A DNA stretch of 64,000 nt from Deltaproteobacteria bacterium (GCA_029547185.1 JAKPPU010000125.1:89918-153917); one strand, 5' to 3'. Shown: positions 43,918 through 52,903, counted from the first letter of the stretch. Notes: generated from the sequence alone by a model not told the origin. Numbers and translations: made by a program.

Positions 43918-45048
43918 CTACATGTCCTCGGGCTTGGGTGCGGCGTTGCTGAGGGGCTGCACCCTGTTGTTTATGATGATGGGGCTTCCGCTCTTGAGCT
44001 TGAGCTGTCCGCTCGTGACCACGGTCTCGCCCTCCCTGATGCCGGAGATCACGGCGATCTGGTCGCCGCGGCTCGGGCCTACGGTGACGAAGGTCTGGCG
44101 CGCGGTAAGGGACGGTTTCCCGTCCTTGCCTCTGCCCTTGTCGTCCACGACGTAGACGGTTTCGCCGTAGGGGTTGAACACCACTGCGGTCCGGGGCAGG
44201 GTGAGATAGCGCTGCGGCTCTCCCGCCTGGAGCTCGACCGAGACGAACATGCCCGGCAGGAGCTTATGCTCTTTGTTCTCTATCCTCGCCTCGATGCGGA
44301 CGTTGCGCGTGCTCGTCTCGACCTTCGGGTTGATGGTGCTCACCTCGCCGATGAAGGTCCTGTCCGGGTAGGCATCCGAGGTCGCGGCGACCTTCTGACC
44401 CCTCGCGATCCGGGACAGCTCCTGCTGGGGCAGAGAGAAGTCCACGTACAGAGAATCGAGGGACTGGAGCGTGACGATCCTGTCGCCCGGGTTCACGTAC
44501 TGGCCCGGGTTGACCTGGCAGATCCCGAGCTTGCCGGAAAAGGGCGCCCGTATGGTCTTTTTCTCGACGAGGGCGGCCTGCTGGGACGCAAGCGCCCGCC
44601 TGGCCTTGAGGTCGGCGAAGTCTGCCTCGAGCACGGCCCTGCTCACTGCCTGGGCCTCGAACTGCTTCCTGTCGCGCTCATACGTGGTTTTTGCCAGCTC
44701 GGCGGCCGCTTCGAGGGCACGGAGCTGGGCGATGTCCGAATCAGCATTGAGCTGCACGAGGACCTGCCCCTCCTTGACCTCGTTTCCCGACGTGAAGCGG
44801 ATATCCCTGACCATTCCCGCTATCTCGCTCGTGACCTCGACCCCGCGCACGGCCCGGAGGCTGCCCACCGCCTTTATCTTCGGCTCCCAGGTGTCCTTTG
44901 CAGCCCTGACCGTGGAGACGGTCACCGGCGGCATGGCGGACGACGCCATGAATTTCTTCGTCATGTGGGACACGAAGGCCTTGTACCCGAATATGCCGCC
45001 GAACAGGATTCCGACGGCTGCCAGCATAATCACCATGCGTTTCGTCAT
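43918..45048 (-). CDS. RND periplasmic adaptor subunit
   Basis: 376 residues. One N-terminal membrane anchor, then the barrel-lipoyl-hairpin arrangement: 'VEVTSEIAGMVRDIRFTSGNEV' (abbreviated), a coiled hairpin ('LRALEAAAELAKTTYERDR'), 'IRAPFSGKLGICQVNPGQYV' and 'PRTAVVFNPYGETVYVV'. It links the RND pump to the outer membrane channel. ATG at 45048 is chosen over an upstream ATG (45087) because it leads directly into the anchor. Confidence 0.92.
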   Translation of the reverse strand: MTKRMVIMLAAVGILFGGIFGYKAFVSHMTKKFMASSAMPPVTVSTVRAAKDTWEPKIKAVGSLRAVRGVEVTSEIAGMVRDIRFTSGNEVKEGQVLVQLNADSDIAQLRALEAAAELAKTTYERDRKQFEAQAVSRAVLEADFADLKARRALASQQAALVEKKTIRAPFSGKLGICQVNPGQYVNPGDRIVTLQSLDSLYVDFSLPQQELSRIARGQKVAATSDAYPDRTFIGEVSTINPKVETSTRNVRIEARIENKEHKLLPGMFVSVELQAGEPQRYLTLPRTAVVFNPYGETVYVVDDKGRGKDGKPSLTARQTFVTVGPSRGDQIAVISGIREGETVVTSGQLKLKSGSPIIINNRVQPLSNAAPKPEDM

Positions 45049-45114
45049 GGATTCTCTCTCCGTATCTTCATGCATAAGCACCTGCAAGTACTCTCTGATC
45101 TTTCCGGGGTGCCC

Positions 45115-46620
45115 TCATCCCTTGCGCTCCGTCCCATCGGCGGAATCCCGGTTCCACCATCCGCCGCCCAGGGCTTCGAAAAGGGCGGCGGTGTCCGCGA
45201 GCCGTGTCGCCTGTGCCTGGATCAGGGCGACTTTGGCCAGCCGGTACTGGCGCTGTGCGTTGAGGAGATCGAGGTAGCTCACAGACCCCAGCCTGAACTG
45301 GCTCTCAGCGAGGGCGAGCGTTTCCCGCGCAGCCGCCTCTGCCTCGGCTTGCGCCTTGAGGACCTTTGCATCCGCATCGAGCGCCCGCAGCACATCGGCC
45401 ACCTCTTCGAAGGCGAGCAGCACGGTCTGACGGTACTGCGCCTCGGCGGCATCGTAGCCGGCGATGGCCGCCCGTCTGAGCGCGGTGAGCTCGCCGCCCC
45501 GGAACACGGGCTGGAGCAGTCCCGCGCCGAGGCTCCAGAACGCCGCGTTCGCACCGAAGAGATCGCCTGATTTAAGGGCCTGCGACCCGTAGCTGCCGGT
45601 AAGCGTGAACTGCGGGTAGAGGTTGGCCGTGGCCACCCCGACCTGGGCGCTTGCGCTGTGCAGAACGGCCTCTGCCGCCCTGATGTCAGGCCTCTGGCGC
45701 ACGAGCGACGAGGGCAGGCTCACCGGCAGCTCACGGGGCAGGGTGAGGCCGGTAAAATCGAACTCCGGCAGCCCCGGCTTGCCGGGGAAGCTCCCGATAA
45801 GGACTGAGAGCTGGTGGCGTGTCTGGTCGAGCCGCTTCTCGAGGAGGGGTAACGTGGCCCTTGTCTGGGCCAGTTGAGCCTTCTGGGCGAGCACGTCGGT
45901 GCGCGATACGGCGCCGAGCTCGAACCGGCGCTCCACGACTGCGAGCTGCTTCTCCTGGATGGCCACGATCTCTTTCGTCGCCTCGATCTCGGCGCGTACG
46001 GACGCCTCCTGCACGGCCGTGGTGACGATGTTCGAGGTGATCGTCAGGTAGGCGCCCTCGAGGAGGAATGACTGATAGTCGACCTGGGACTTGAGCGACT
46101 CGATCTCCCGCCTCGCTCCTCCGAAGACGTCGAGGGTGTACGAGACGCCGACCGAGGCGTTGTAGAGCGTGAAGGGGCCGGTATCCGCATTCGGCAGGCC
46201 GGAAGCGGCGGCAGATTCCTTCTGCCTGGCGATGGACGCGGTTGCATTCACGTGGGGGTAGTACGCGCCCCTTCCTGCAATCAGGTACTCCTGGGCCTGG
46301 CGGAGCAGTGCCCTCGATGCGGCCAGGGTCGGGCTGTCCTGAAGCGCCTGGCGGATGAGCGCATCGAGCGGCTCCGACTGGAAGAGCTCCCACCACTTCT
46401 CAGGGATGTCCCTGCTCATGACGAAGCGCTGCTCTTCGCCGCCTTTCACCGGCGACGAGGCCGTCTTTTCGGGAAGAGGGCCGCTCGTGTAGCCGGCGAC
46501 CTCCGGTGCGGCGGGCTCCCTGAAATCCGGGCCGACGGCGCATCCCAGGAAGACGGCGCCTGCGAGTGCGGCAGCAGACCAGATCGTGAATGTCCGGAAC
46601 CGGTTCCTTTTCTTACGCAT
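45115..46620 (-). CDS. Outer-membrane efflux lipoprotein (NodT/OprM-type TolC family)
   Basis: 501 residues. Lipoprotein signal with lipobox VFLGC, then two long helical repeats and 'VSYTLDVFGGARREIESLKSQV' (abbreviated), 'LGAVSRTDVLAQKAQLAQTRA' and 'ALGGGWW' at the end: features of NodT-type factors. Forms the trimeric exit duct. ATG at 46620 follows AAGGAGCATTTC. Its first bases overlap the tetR stop by 8, so it is translated with the regulator. Confidence 0.92.
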   Translation of the reverse strand: MRKKRNRFRTFTIWSAAALAGAVFLGCAVGPDFREPAAPEVAGYTSGPLPEKTASSPVKGGEEQRFVMSRDIPEKWWELFQSEPLDALIRQALQDSPTLAASRALLRQAQEYLIAGRGAYYPHVNATASIARQKESAAASGLPNADTGPFTLYNASVGVSYTLDVFGGARREIESLKSQVDYQSFLLEGAYLTITSNIVTTAVQEASVRAEIEATKEIVAIQEKQLAVVERRFELGAVSRTDVLAQKAQLAQTRATLPLLEKRLDQTRHQLSVLIGSFPGKPGLPEFDFTGLTLPRELPVSLPSSLVRQRPDIRAAEAVLHSASAQVGVATANLYPQFTLTGSYGSQALKSGDLFGANAAFWSLGAGLLQPVFRGGELTALRRAAIAGYDAAEAQYRQTVLLAFEEVADVLRALDADAKVLKAQAEAEAAARETLALAESQFRLGSVSYLDLLNAQRQYRLAKVALIQAQATRLADTAALFEALGGGWWNRDSADGTERKG

Positions 46621-47290
46621 CGAGAAATGCTCCTTCTGCGGTGTAAAGACGCCTGATGACTTCCTCCTTGAGGCCGATGCCGCGGAGGAGGAACCTGACA
46701 GCCTCCCTGACGAGCTCGCCCCGCGGGATGCGGTAATCGACGGCGGGGACCGGCGGAAGCAGATCGACCAGGAGTACGAAGGCCAGGCGGTCGACGAACC
46801 ACGCACGCATCCGATAGGGTACCAGGCTCTCATCGATGTCTCCTGATGCTTCTGCGGCCTTGATGTTCTCCTCTATCTTCGGGATCAGGCGCTCCCGGGC
46901 TTTCCTCAAGGCGACATGGGCGAATTCTCCGTCGCCGGCCAGGCTTCTCAGGTAGATCCGGGTTATATCGTTGAACTCTTCCGAATGCAAAGACAAAAGC
47001 TCCGTGACGAGCGTGTGGACGATCAGGATGAGGGTCGAGGTCGAAGGTTCGAGGGAGAGGCTTTTCTGGATATTGTCCGGCAGACTCGCCTCGAGCGATT
47101 CGAGCATGGCGAGGAAGAGGGCCTCTTTGTTGGGGAAGTGCTTGAACAGGAGGCCTTCGGACACGCCGGCCGCCTGTGCCAGCTCACGGGACGTCGCTCC
47201 CTCGAGCCCCTTGTGGGCGAAGAGCTCGCGGACCCGTGTGATGATGAGCTTCCTCCTCTCATCGAATGGCATCCTCGGCTGTGTTCCCAT
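46613..47290 (-). CDS. TetR family transcriptional regulator
   Basis: 225 residues. The N-terminal helix-turn-helix 'TSRELAQAAGVSEGLLFKHFPNKEAL' (abbreviated) is typical. The C-terminal ligand domain is AcrR-like in length. It is the first gene of the efflux operon and overlaps the next, so it likely controls its own operon through the palindrome at 47307-47324, 17 bases upstream of its start. It probably represses until a toxic ligand binds. Confidence 0.9.
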   Translation of the reverse strand: MGTQPRMPFDERRKLIITRVRELFAHKGLEGATSRELAQAAGVSEGLLFKHFPNKEALFLAMLESLEASLPDNIQKSLSLEPSTSTLILIVHTLVTELLSLHSEEFNDITRIYLRSLAGDGEFAHVALRKARERLIPKIEENIKAAEASGDIDESLVPYRMRAWFVDRLAFVLLVDLLPPVPAVDYRIPRGELVREAVRFLLRGIGLKEEVIRRLYTAEGAFLDA

Positions 47291-47306
47291 GAAGGGGATT
47301 TCTTAG

Positions 47307-47324
47307 CAAGTGCTCACTTACTTG
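47307..47324. promoter_or_regulatory. TetR operator candidate of the efflux operon
   Basis: CAAGTGCTCACTTACTTG contains a perfect short palindrome AAGTG-CT-CACTT and an outer repeat CAAGT...ACTTG. It lies directly upstream of tetR (start at 47290), the usual place of an autoregulatory site. Confidence 0.5.
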
Positions 47325-47355
47325 TCAATCGGTATCGTTGATTATGAGGAAAAAG

Positions 47356-47406
47356 GGGGCGTTTCCCGTTCCTGGAGCATGGGAGCAAACGATAGGGAAA
47401 CGCCCC
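47356..47406 (-). terminator. Intrinsic terminator of the M48 peptidase gene
   Basis: A perfect 12-base stem (GGGGCGTTTCCC / GGGAAACGCCCC) with a 27-base loop; on the minus strand it is followed by CCTTTTTCC. It lies 28 bases after the M48 gene stop and separates it from the efflux operon. Confidence 0.6.
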
Positions 47407-47434
47407 TCGATGATGTGCGCACATGAGGAGAATG

Positions 47435-49246
47435 CTACGAGCGTGCTTTCCTGTCCGACCTCGGGATCTTTTCTCCATGTTCGGCGAGCTCTCTCTGATG
47501 AGAGAGCATCTGGTAATATTTCCCGGACTTTTCCCGGTCTCCCCGTTCGAGGTAGAACTCGTAGAGGGTTTCGAGGGCAGCGAGGCTGTAGTTCGCATCG
47601 AGGGATATGACCTTTTCGATGGAGGCCACGCCGGATTCGTCCCCTTTGGCGAGCGAGATCCTCCCAATGGCGTAGAGGGCGGGCACGTACTTGGGCTTGT
47701 ACTTGAGAATGCGCTCGTAAAAGGGAAAGGCCCTGTCGCTTCCCAGGATCTCTTCGGTCAGGTAGGCGAGCTCCCAGGCTTCGCTCACCTTGAGATTGCG
47801 GGCCTTTGCCTTTGCTGCGAGCTCCTCGATCCTCGACTTGGTCTTCTGCACATGCACGTATCGTTTAAGCCACTGGGCCCTTACATTCGAGCACCATTCC
47901 TCGTCGAACCACTTCCTGACGACGTTCAGGCTGGTAATGAAGTACTGTGCGGCACTCTGCTCGAGCGAGTTCTTGAAGGCGGGTGTGACGTGGATGGCCT
48001 GCAGCCGCTCCCTGAGGCAGGGGTGGGTGTCGGCGGAGTCGGTCTCTCTCGAGAGGGATTTCTCGAGCCAGACGGCTGCCTGTTCTTCATCGATGCCTTC
48101 GGAGAACTTCTCCTGCATGAGCCCGTAGACCGACTGGGGGGAGTCCGGCCGCTCGTCCGCCATATTCGTTATCATAGGCCAGAAGCACTCGTGGAGATAC
48201 CGGCCGAGCACGTCGTACCTCACCAGGGCGTCGGCAGTCTCCTCCTCTCCCGCGATCTCGCAGGAGCACCTGTCGGCCTCGTACTCGTGAGCTCTTGCCA
48301 GCGAAAAGGTGCATGCATTGAAGTAGGGGACGTACCATCGGTAGAACCACGTCAGCACGGCCAGGCTCCAGCTTTTCTGTCCTTCGAGGGATTCGACTAT
48401 CCGCATCCAGGACTTTCTCGTGCGAAAGGCCCAGGAGATCAGACGGCCGTGCCTCCCCGACAGGTGTCCGTATTCATGGGCAAGGACCGCCTGCATCTGC
48501 ATGGGGGTGAGCGCCTGAAGGAGTGGGAGCCCCAGCACCAGGCGGCTCTCGTACCAGCCGAGGAATCCGAGCCTCGGCCTCTGGGCGATGAACGCATTGA
48601 AGTCATCGGTGAGCAGTATCCGGCCGATCTTCGGCCCGCCCAGCTTCTTGCGTATGCGGTTCACTGCCTCGAAGAGCTCCGGGGCGTCGTCCCTGATTAT
48701 CTCGAGGCCTTCCGGGAACGGCATGCGGAACCAGACCGCTTTCAGGATCACCTTGACGAATGCGCCTGCGATCAGGAGCACCGGTATGCTCATGATCAGG
48801 AAGATCAGAGGCTCTTGAAGGGTGAAGGCAAACTTAAGGTAAGAGAAGACGAAGGCGCCGATGAGAAGGAGGATTCCTGCAAAGTAGGCATAGCCCAGTG
48901 CAGCCAGCATGACGACCTTGAGCCTGCTTGTCCTCGGAACCCTCCGATCGTGAAAGGGATGCCTTGCCGCATCCCGGGACATGGCATAGCCCATCGTGCG
49001 GCAGCCTTTTTCCGTCTCGGAGCCGTTCCAGACTTCGCGGTAGCCGGAGCTCCTGCTGTCCTTCGCCGTGCTGCTCAGGCAGAAGACGAAAAAGCCCATC
49101 ATCGAGAAGAATATGATGATGACCTGCGATGCGAGCCTGGCCTGCTCGGTTTCGGACCAGAAGAAAAAGCTTAAAATAAACAGCGCGACCATGGCCAAAC
49201 AGAAGAATGTCATCATCCTCGCTGCAAGGAGCAAGAGCCTCTTCAT
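47435..49246 (-). CDS. M48-family membrane metallopeptidase with C-terminal repeats
   Basis: 603 residues. Two N-terminal membrane helices (about 1-50) and two more around 105-150. The zinc motif is 'VLAHEYGHLSG' (His257, Glu258, His261) and the third ligand Glu is in 'RAHEYEADRCSCE'. The last 150 residues are helical with TPR-like periodicity ('AFPFYERILKYKPKYVPALYAI', abbreviated), unlike plain HtpX. The protein could degrade or process membrane or envelope proteins. ATG at 49246 follows GGGGGAAG and gives the first helix at residue 3. Confidence 0.88.
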   Translation of the reverse strand: MKRLLLLAARMMTFFCLAMVALFILSFFFWSETEQARLASQVIIIFFSMMGFFVFCLSSTAKDSRSSGYREVWNGSETEKGCRTMGYAMSRDAARHPFHDRRVPRTSRLKVVMLAALGYAYFAGILLLIGAFVFSYLKFAFTLQEPLIFLIMSIPVLLIAGAFVKVILKAVWFRMPFPEGLEIIRDDAPELFEAVNRIRKKLGGPKIGRILLTDDFNAFIAQRPRLGFLGWYESRLVLGLPLLQALTPMQMQAVLAHEYGHLSGRHGRLISWAFRTRKSWMRIVESLEGQKSWSLAVLTWFYRWYVPYFNACTFSLARAHEYEADRCSCEIAGEEETADALVRYDVLGRYLHECFWPMITNMADERPDSPQSVYGLMQEKFSEGIDEEQAAVWLEKSLSRETDSADTHPCLRERLQAIHVTPAFKNSLEQSAAQYFITSLNVVRKWFDEEWCSNVRAQWLKRYVHVQKTKSRIEELAAKAKARNLKVSEAWELAYLTEEILGSDRAFPFYERILKYKPKYVPALYAIGRISLAKGDESGVASIEKVISLDANYSLAALETLYEFYLERGDREKSGKYYQMLSHQRELAEHGEKIPRSDRKARS

Positions 49247-49636
49247 CGAAAGCTTCCCCCTTCGTGTATGCGTGCCTTTGTATCTTTTTAGATTACGGCT
49301 TTTTTGAACATCTCTTGGCGTGGAATCCGTTCCCTTTGCCTGTACGGCAGAATTCAAGCAATACCCATTCCAATTCGGGCCGGGGAGCGCGAGGATATTT
49401 CAGATCGGACACGCGGGCAATTCCCGACACCCGTGTCTGGTCGATCTGCAGGGAACCCGCCTTTTAGATCGACCAATCCGCCAGGGTCTCTTTTGAGGGA
49501 GAGAACGCATTTGTCCATCACGCAGGCATGGCGTGCGGTAACTTTTTTGCCATGGTGATTTCAAAAGTGTTCAACAGCTTCGATCAGAATTGACTGTTCT
49601 CTTTGAGCATGCACATCATCACGGCGGTGCCGGTCC
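49247..49636. other. Intergenic 390 bp with a hairpin
   Basis: No gene supported. The notable element is a perfect 10-base inverted repeat (TGGTCGATCT at 49438-49447 and AGATCGACCA at 49466-49475) with an 18-base loop; an imperfect GACACG / CCGTGTC pair lies next to it. The promoter for the M48 gene must also be here. Confidence 0.4.
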
Positions 49637-50800
49637 TCAGTAGCGGTATATGGCCGAGGCGCAGCATTCACCGGGAAGCTGCCAGGGCTTCATGGCATAG
49701 ACGCTCCCCCTGTTCAGGTATGTCCGGGCAGCGGCGATATCGAGAAGGTCTTCGGTGCCCGCGGCAGGCTCATCGAGGATTTCGATCTGCAGCGATTCCG
49801 GGTCGAACCATCCCCATTTATGAACGCCCAGTGCAACGAAGAGCGTATCCACCCGTCCGCTGTATGCCGCGAGGACGATATCATTGAGGTCATTGGAAGC
49901 CAGGCTGCTCCGCTTGCTCGCAAGCAGCTGATACTTCATCTCGGCGTCCTCCTGGGCCTTGAGGAACTGCGGCTGCACGATGTCCCATGCCAGATCGTGA
50001 AGCTCGTCATTGCTCAACCCTTTGGGATTTTTCATGATGCTCACATCCGTCACATGGGGATAAGTGTTGGCCTCCCGGTAAATGGGCAGCAGATGGTCGT
50101 CGCCTGCGAGCACCAGCGGGGCGCGCTCGTCATGGAGCACCTCCCACAGCCGGTCATTGACGCTGTGGAAGTACTGGAGGATCTCCGGCTTCCGGTAGTT
50201 CGACTCGGCACCGAACCCGTGGAATACCTGGGGTGTGCTGCCCCTGAAGCTCGTCGGGCTCACCTGGGTGCGGTGTGAATATTCCGTGTTCGGTTCATGG
50301 AGGCCGAGGAATTGATCGATTCCTGCGGGCATGCCTTTGAGATCTATCTCCCCCATGCTGTAGCGGGAGCACTGGAGGAGCCTGACCTTTCCCAGGCCGA
50401 GCAGCAGGATGAAAAAGTATCCGTTCGCCGTGAACAGAGGAAGCAGCGGCTTAATCTGAAAATGATCGGCCACGACGACCTGCTCTTCGAATTGTATGGG
50501 CAGTCGGAAGGACTGCATGCCCGAAGAAGAGAGGAACAGGGCCAGGCCCTGATCCTGGTACTGCCAGAACAGGGCGTCGTCGAGGAGATCATGCGCGGGC
50601 AGGAGCAGCCTTCTCAGCTCGACAGGGCGGATATCGCTCGCCGGCTGCATCTCCTCTGCCTTTTTCAGGAGGTTCTTGAGCCGTATGGGCTCCTGCTTCT
50701 TCTCGTCGCCCACCTTCTCCGTGGGCATATAGATCGAAACGCACACCCCGTCTGCCGTGTTCATCAATGCTTTGAGATCTTCACTCGAGAATCTGTCCAT
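49637..50800 (-). CDS. Balon/baeRF-like ribosome hibernation factor candidate
   Basis: 387 residues, cytoplasmic. 'VSIYMPTEKVGDEKKQEPIRLKNLLKKA' (abbreviated), 'ALFWQYQDQGLALFLS', 'KPLLPLFTANGYFFIL', 'VFHGFGAESN', 'DERAPLVLAGDDHLLPIYREANTYPHV' (abbreviated) and 'VDTLFVALGVHKWGWFD' match the bacterial archaeo-eukaryotic release-factor-like (baeRF) family, whose member Balon binds the A site of idle ribosomes. The GGQ peptide-release motif is absent, as expected for hibernation rather than termination. The start is supported by GAGG 10 bases upstream. Function here is by homology only. Confidence 0.75.
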   Translation of the reverse strand: MDRFSSEDLKALMNTADGVCVSIYMPTEKVGDEKKQEPIRLKNLLKKAEEMQPASDIRPVELRRLLLPAHDLLDDALFWQYQDQGLALFLSSSGMQSFRLPIQFEEQVVVADHFQIKPLLPLFTANGYFFILLLGLGKVRLLQCSRYSMGEIDLKGMPAGIDQFLGLHEPNTEYSHRTQVSPTSFRGSTPQVFHGFGAESNYRKPEILQYFHSVNDRLWEVLHDERAPLVLAGDDHLLPIYREANTYPHVTDVSIMKNPKGLSNDELHDLAWDIVQPQFLKAQEDAEMKYQLLASKRSSLASNDLNDIVLAAYSGRVDTLFVALGVHKWGWFDPESLQIEILDEPAAGTEDLLDIAAARTYLNRGSVYAMKPWQLPGECCASAIYRY

Positions 50801-50943
50801 TTCTGATAAACCTCGCGATTATTCCGGTTCAGGCATCGAGGAGCCGGGCCGCCGGTCCCTCGAAACGTATGGCTGCCTATTTAGATAATAGGGTCCATGG
50901 CGGGATGAATCACATCCGGTCGGACAATCGTCGAGCCTGTGAA

Positions 50944-51303
50944 CTATCCCTGGGAGGAGAAGATGCCGGTCGATGAACCCTTGTCCACGAGGTACGCCGC
51001 CGTCACCCGGTCATTCCTGATGTCCAGGATGAGGTCCTTTTGAAGGGTCTTCCCGAAGAGGAGGATCGTATAGCCGCACTTGTTGTTGTAGTCCCAGTAT
51101 TCCGCATCGCCCACACGGGCGACGGAGTCCGGTACGCCCAGGGTTTTGAGGATATACGACTTGTCCCTGCCGACGAGTCCCTCGGGCACGGTCATCTTCG
51201 AGTAAGTCATGTGCGCCTTGCCGTACGTCCCGAAAGCGCACCCCGACAGAACGCCGGCTGCCATAAGAGAGGACATAATTATCGCAACGAGAAATCTTCT
51301 CAT
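50944..51303 (-). CDS. BamE/SmpA-like small lipoprotein, copy 1
   Basis: 119 residues. Lipoprotein signal with lipobox LSGC at about residue 22. 'LVGRDKSYILKTLGVPDSVA', 'DAEYWDYNNK' and 'AAYLVDKGSSTGIF' give a compact alpha-beta domain like the SmpA/BamE family ('G...V...LG.P'). The next upstream gene (51319) encodes a longer relative with the same tail 'LIDKGSSVGI'. It probably sits in the outer membrane, with unknown partner. Confidence 0.7.
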   Translation of the reverse strand: MRRFLVAIIMSSLMAAGVLSGCAFGTYGKAHMTYSKMTVPEGLVGRDKSYILKTLGVPDSVARVGDAEYWDYNNKCGYTILLFGKTLQKDLILDIRNDRVTAAYLVDKGSSTGIFSSQG

Positions 51304-51318
51304 GAGACTCTGACCTCC

Positions 51319-51705
51319 TCAATCAGGCACTGACAGTGGGACTGCGAGTATACCGACCGATGATCCCTTATCGATGAGGTAGACGTCCTTTGCCCTGCCG
51401 TTCGTCAGCTGGACCACGAGGTCCTTTGCCTCGGCCCTGCCGCCCGAAAGATAGTGAAGGTCGAAGTACCACCTTTTGTTTTTATGATAGCCCCAGAACT
51501 CCTTTTCCTTCTCGAATGCGATGAAATCGGGGTCGCCGAGGATTTTTATGATGCCTTCCTTGTCCTTGCCCATGAGCTGCAGGTGCACGGGGGCGGCTTC
51601 TTCGACCGAAGCCGTTCTGCCGGAGCCGATCGAGGCGCAGCCGCACAAAAGAACCGGCAGAGAGCATGCGGCGAGGATCAGTGCGATCATGATGCGGTAG
51701 CTCAA
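51319..51705 (-). CDS. BamE/SmpA-like small lipoprotein, copy 2
   Basis: 128 residues. The best start is TTG at 51705: AAGGAAG lies 8 bases upstream and the product 'MSYRIMIALILAAC...LLCGC' has the positively charged signal start that the ATG at 51690 would lose. Lipobox LCGC. The mature part has 'MGKDKEGIIKILGDPDFIA', 'EFWGYHKNKRWYFDLHY' and 'DVYLIDKGSSVGIL', a paralogue of the gene 15 bases downstream. Confidence 0.68.
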   Translation of the reverse strand: MSYRIMIALILAACSLPVLLCGCASIGSGRTASVEEAAPVHLQLMGKDKEGIIKILGDPDFIAFEKEKEFWGYHKNKRWYFDLHYLSGGRAEAKDLVVQLTNGRAKDVYLIDKGSSVGILAVPLSVPD

Positions 51706-51936
51706 AAAATCATCTTCCTTTCTGTTTTTAAGTATACGGGCCTTCCGGAGAAAGAGCCATACCGACGGTGCCCTCAGCATCCGTTCTCGAATCCGGTTCT
51801 CCGGTTCTCTCACGGACCTGCAGGCTTCACGGTTGTCACGAGCACCAAAGGTTTGCCGTAAGACCGTGACCTTTATTCCATGCAGGCGCATATTTCAAGA
51901 GAATAAAGGCAAGGCCGGCGCAATCGTTCATTGGCA

Positions 51937-51964
51937 TTGACACCTTCCGGCCGGCAGATATACA
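51937..51964 (+). promoter_or_regulatory. Sigma-70 promoter for the MBL hydrolase
   Basis: TTGACA (51937-51942), a 16-base spacer and TATACA (51959-51964), 33 bases before the ATG at 51998. A short leader with AAAAAGGA precedes the gene. Confidence 0.5.
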
Positions 51965-51997
51965 GAACGGTAATACCTGATAAAAAGGACGGATATC

Positions 51998-52903
51998 ATG
52001 AAGCAGCTCGCATCGGGCAGGATCAGCGAGAACATCGCCGTGGCGGGAAATTACATGTATCCCTGCTACGTGGTCGGGGGAGGCGGCAGGAACCTCATGA
52101 TCGAGGCGGGCCTCAACCTCATGGGCCCGCTCTATGTGAAGTCGATCGAGGAGATCCTGGGAGACCGGGGCCTGCTGAGCTATCTCTTTCTCACCCATTC
52201 CCACTACGATCATCTCGGGTCTGTCCACTACCTGAAGCGCCTCATTCCCGGGCTTGTGGTAGGCGCGCACGAGAGGGTCGCCGGTCTGCTGCGCAAGGAA
52301 TCGGTCCTCGCGATGATGAACAGGTTGAGCGATGTCCAGCGTCTCCTCATGAGGGACATCGCGGGAGACGAAGACCTCGTCATCAGGCAGACGGATATCG
52401 GGCTCACCTTGAAGGAAGGCGACGTCATCGATCTGGGCGGGCTTTCATGCCGTGTCTACGAGGTGCCGGGCCATACGAGGGACTCCCTCGCGTACTCCAT
52501 ACCCGAGATCGATGCCCTGTTCACCGGCGAGGCGGCGGGCGTGCCGCAGGGGATGGACGATCACACGCCCCAGGTGGGATTCCTCGCGTCGTATGAAGAT
52601 TACCTGACCTCTCTGGAAAAGCTCATGTCGTTGAGCCCGAGGATCTTGTGCCTCGGCCATGCCTTCGTATTCACCGGTGAGGACGCCGCGAAGTATCTTC
52701 GGGCCTCGTATGCCGCCACGTTCGAATACCGGAGCCTCATCGAGAGATACCTCGAAGAGGCGGACGGCGACGTCGAAAAGGCCATAGAGACCATGGCCGT
52801 GAAGGAGTACGATGAGAAGGGCACCATCCGCCAGGAGCGCAACGCCTACCTCACGAACCTCTCGGCCCAGGTCAGGCTCATAGCAGGGATGAAAGGCCGC
52901 TGA
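51998..52903 (+). CDS. MBL-fold metallohydrolase
   Basis: 301 residues. 'NLMIEAGLNLMGPLYV' and the metal motif THSHYDHLG (full HxHxDH), later 'VPGHTRDSLAY' and 'LGHAFVFTG' supply the remaining ligands. A helical C-terminal region (about 210-301) follows, as in glyoxalase II-like and beta-lactamase-like hydrolases of deltaproteobacteria. Start supported by AAAGGA. Substrate unknown. Confidence 0.87.
   Translation: MKQLASGRISENIAVAGNYMYPCYVVGGGGRNLMIEAGLNLMGPLYVKSIEEILGDRGLLSYLFLTHSHYDHLGSVHYLKRLIPGLVVGAHERVAGLLRKESVLAMMNRLSDVQRLLMRDIAGDEDLVIRQTDIGLTLKEGDVIDLGGLSCRVYEVPGHTRDSLAYSIPEIDALFTGEAAGVPQGMDDHTPQVGFLASYEDYLTSLEKLMSLSPRILCLGHAFVFTGEDAAKYLRASYAATFEYRSLIERYLEEADGDVEKAIETMAVKEYDEKGTIRQERNAYLTNLSAQVRLIAGMKGR

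Noticed and set aside
42414..43952. Long plus-strand open frames opposite the RND and adaptor genes (also 43765-45570)
   Set aside because: GC-rich coding DNA leaves long antisense frames; these are rich in Arg, Gly, Asp and His with no domain, while the minus strand encodes full-length efflux proteins.
47423..49174. Plus-strand frame of 583 codons opposite the M48 gene
   Set aside because: Antisense shadow of the peptidase gene; no recognisable motif and no binding site.
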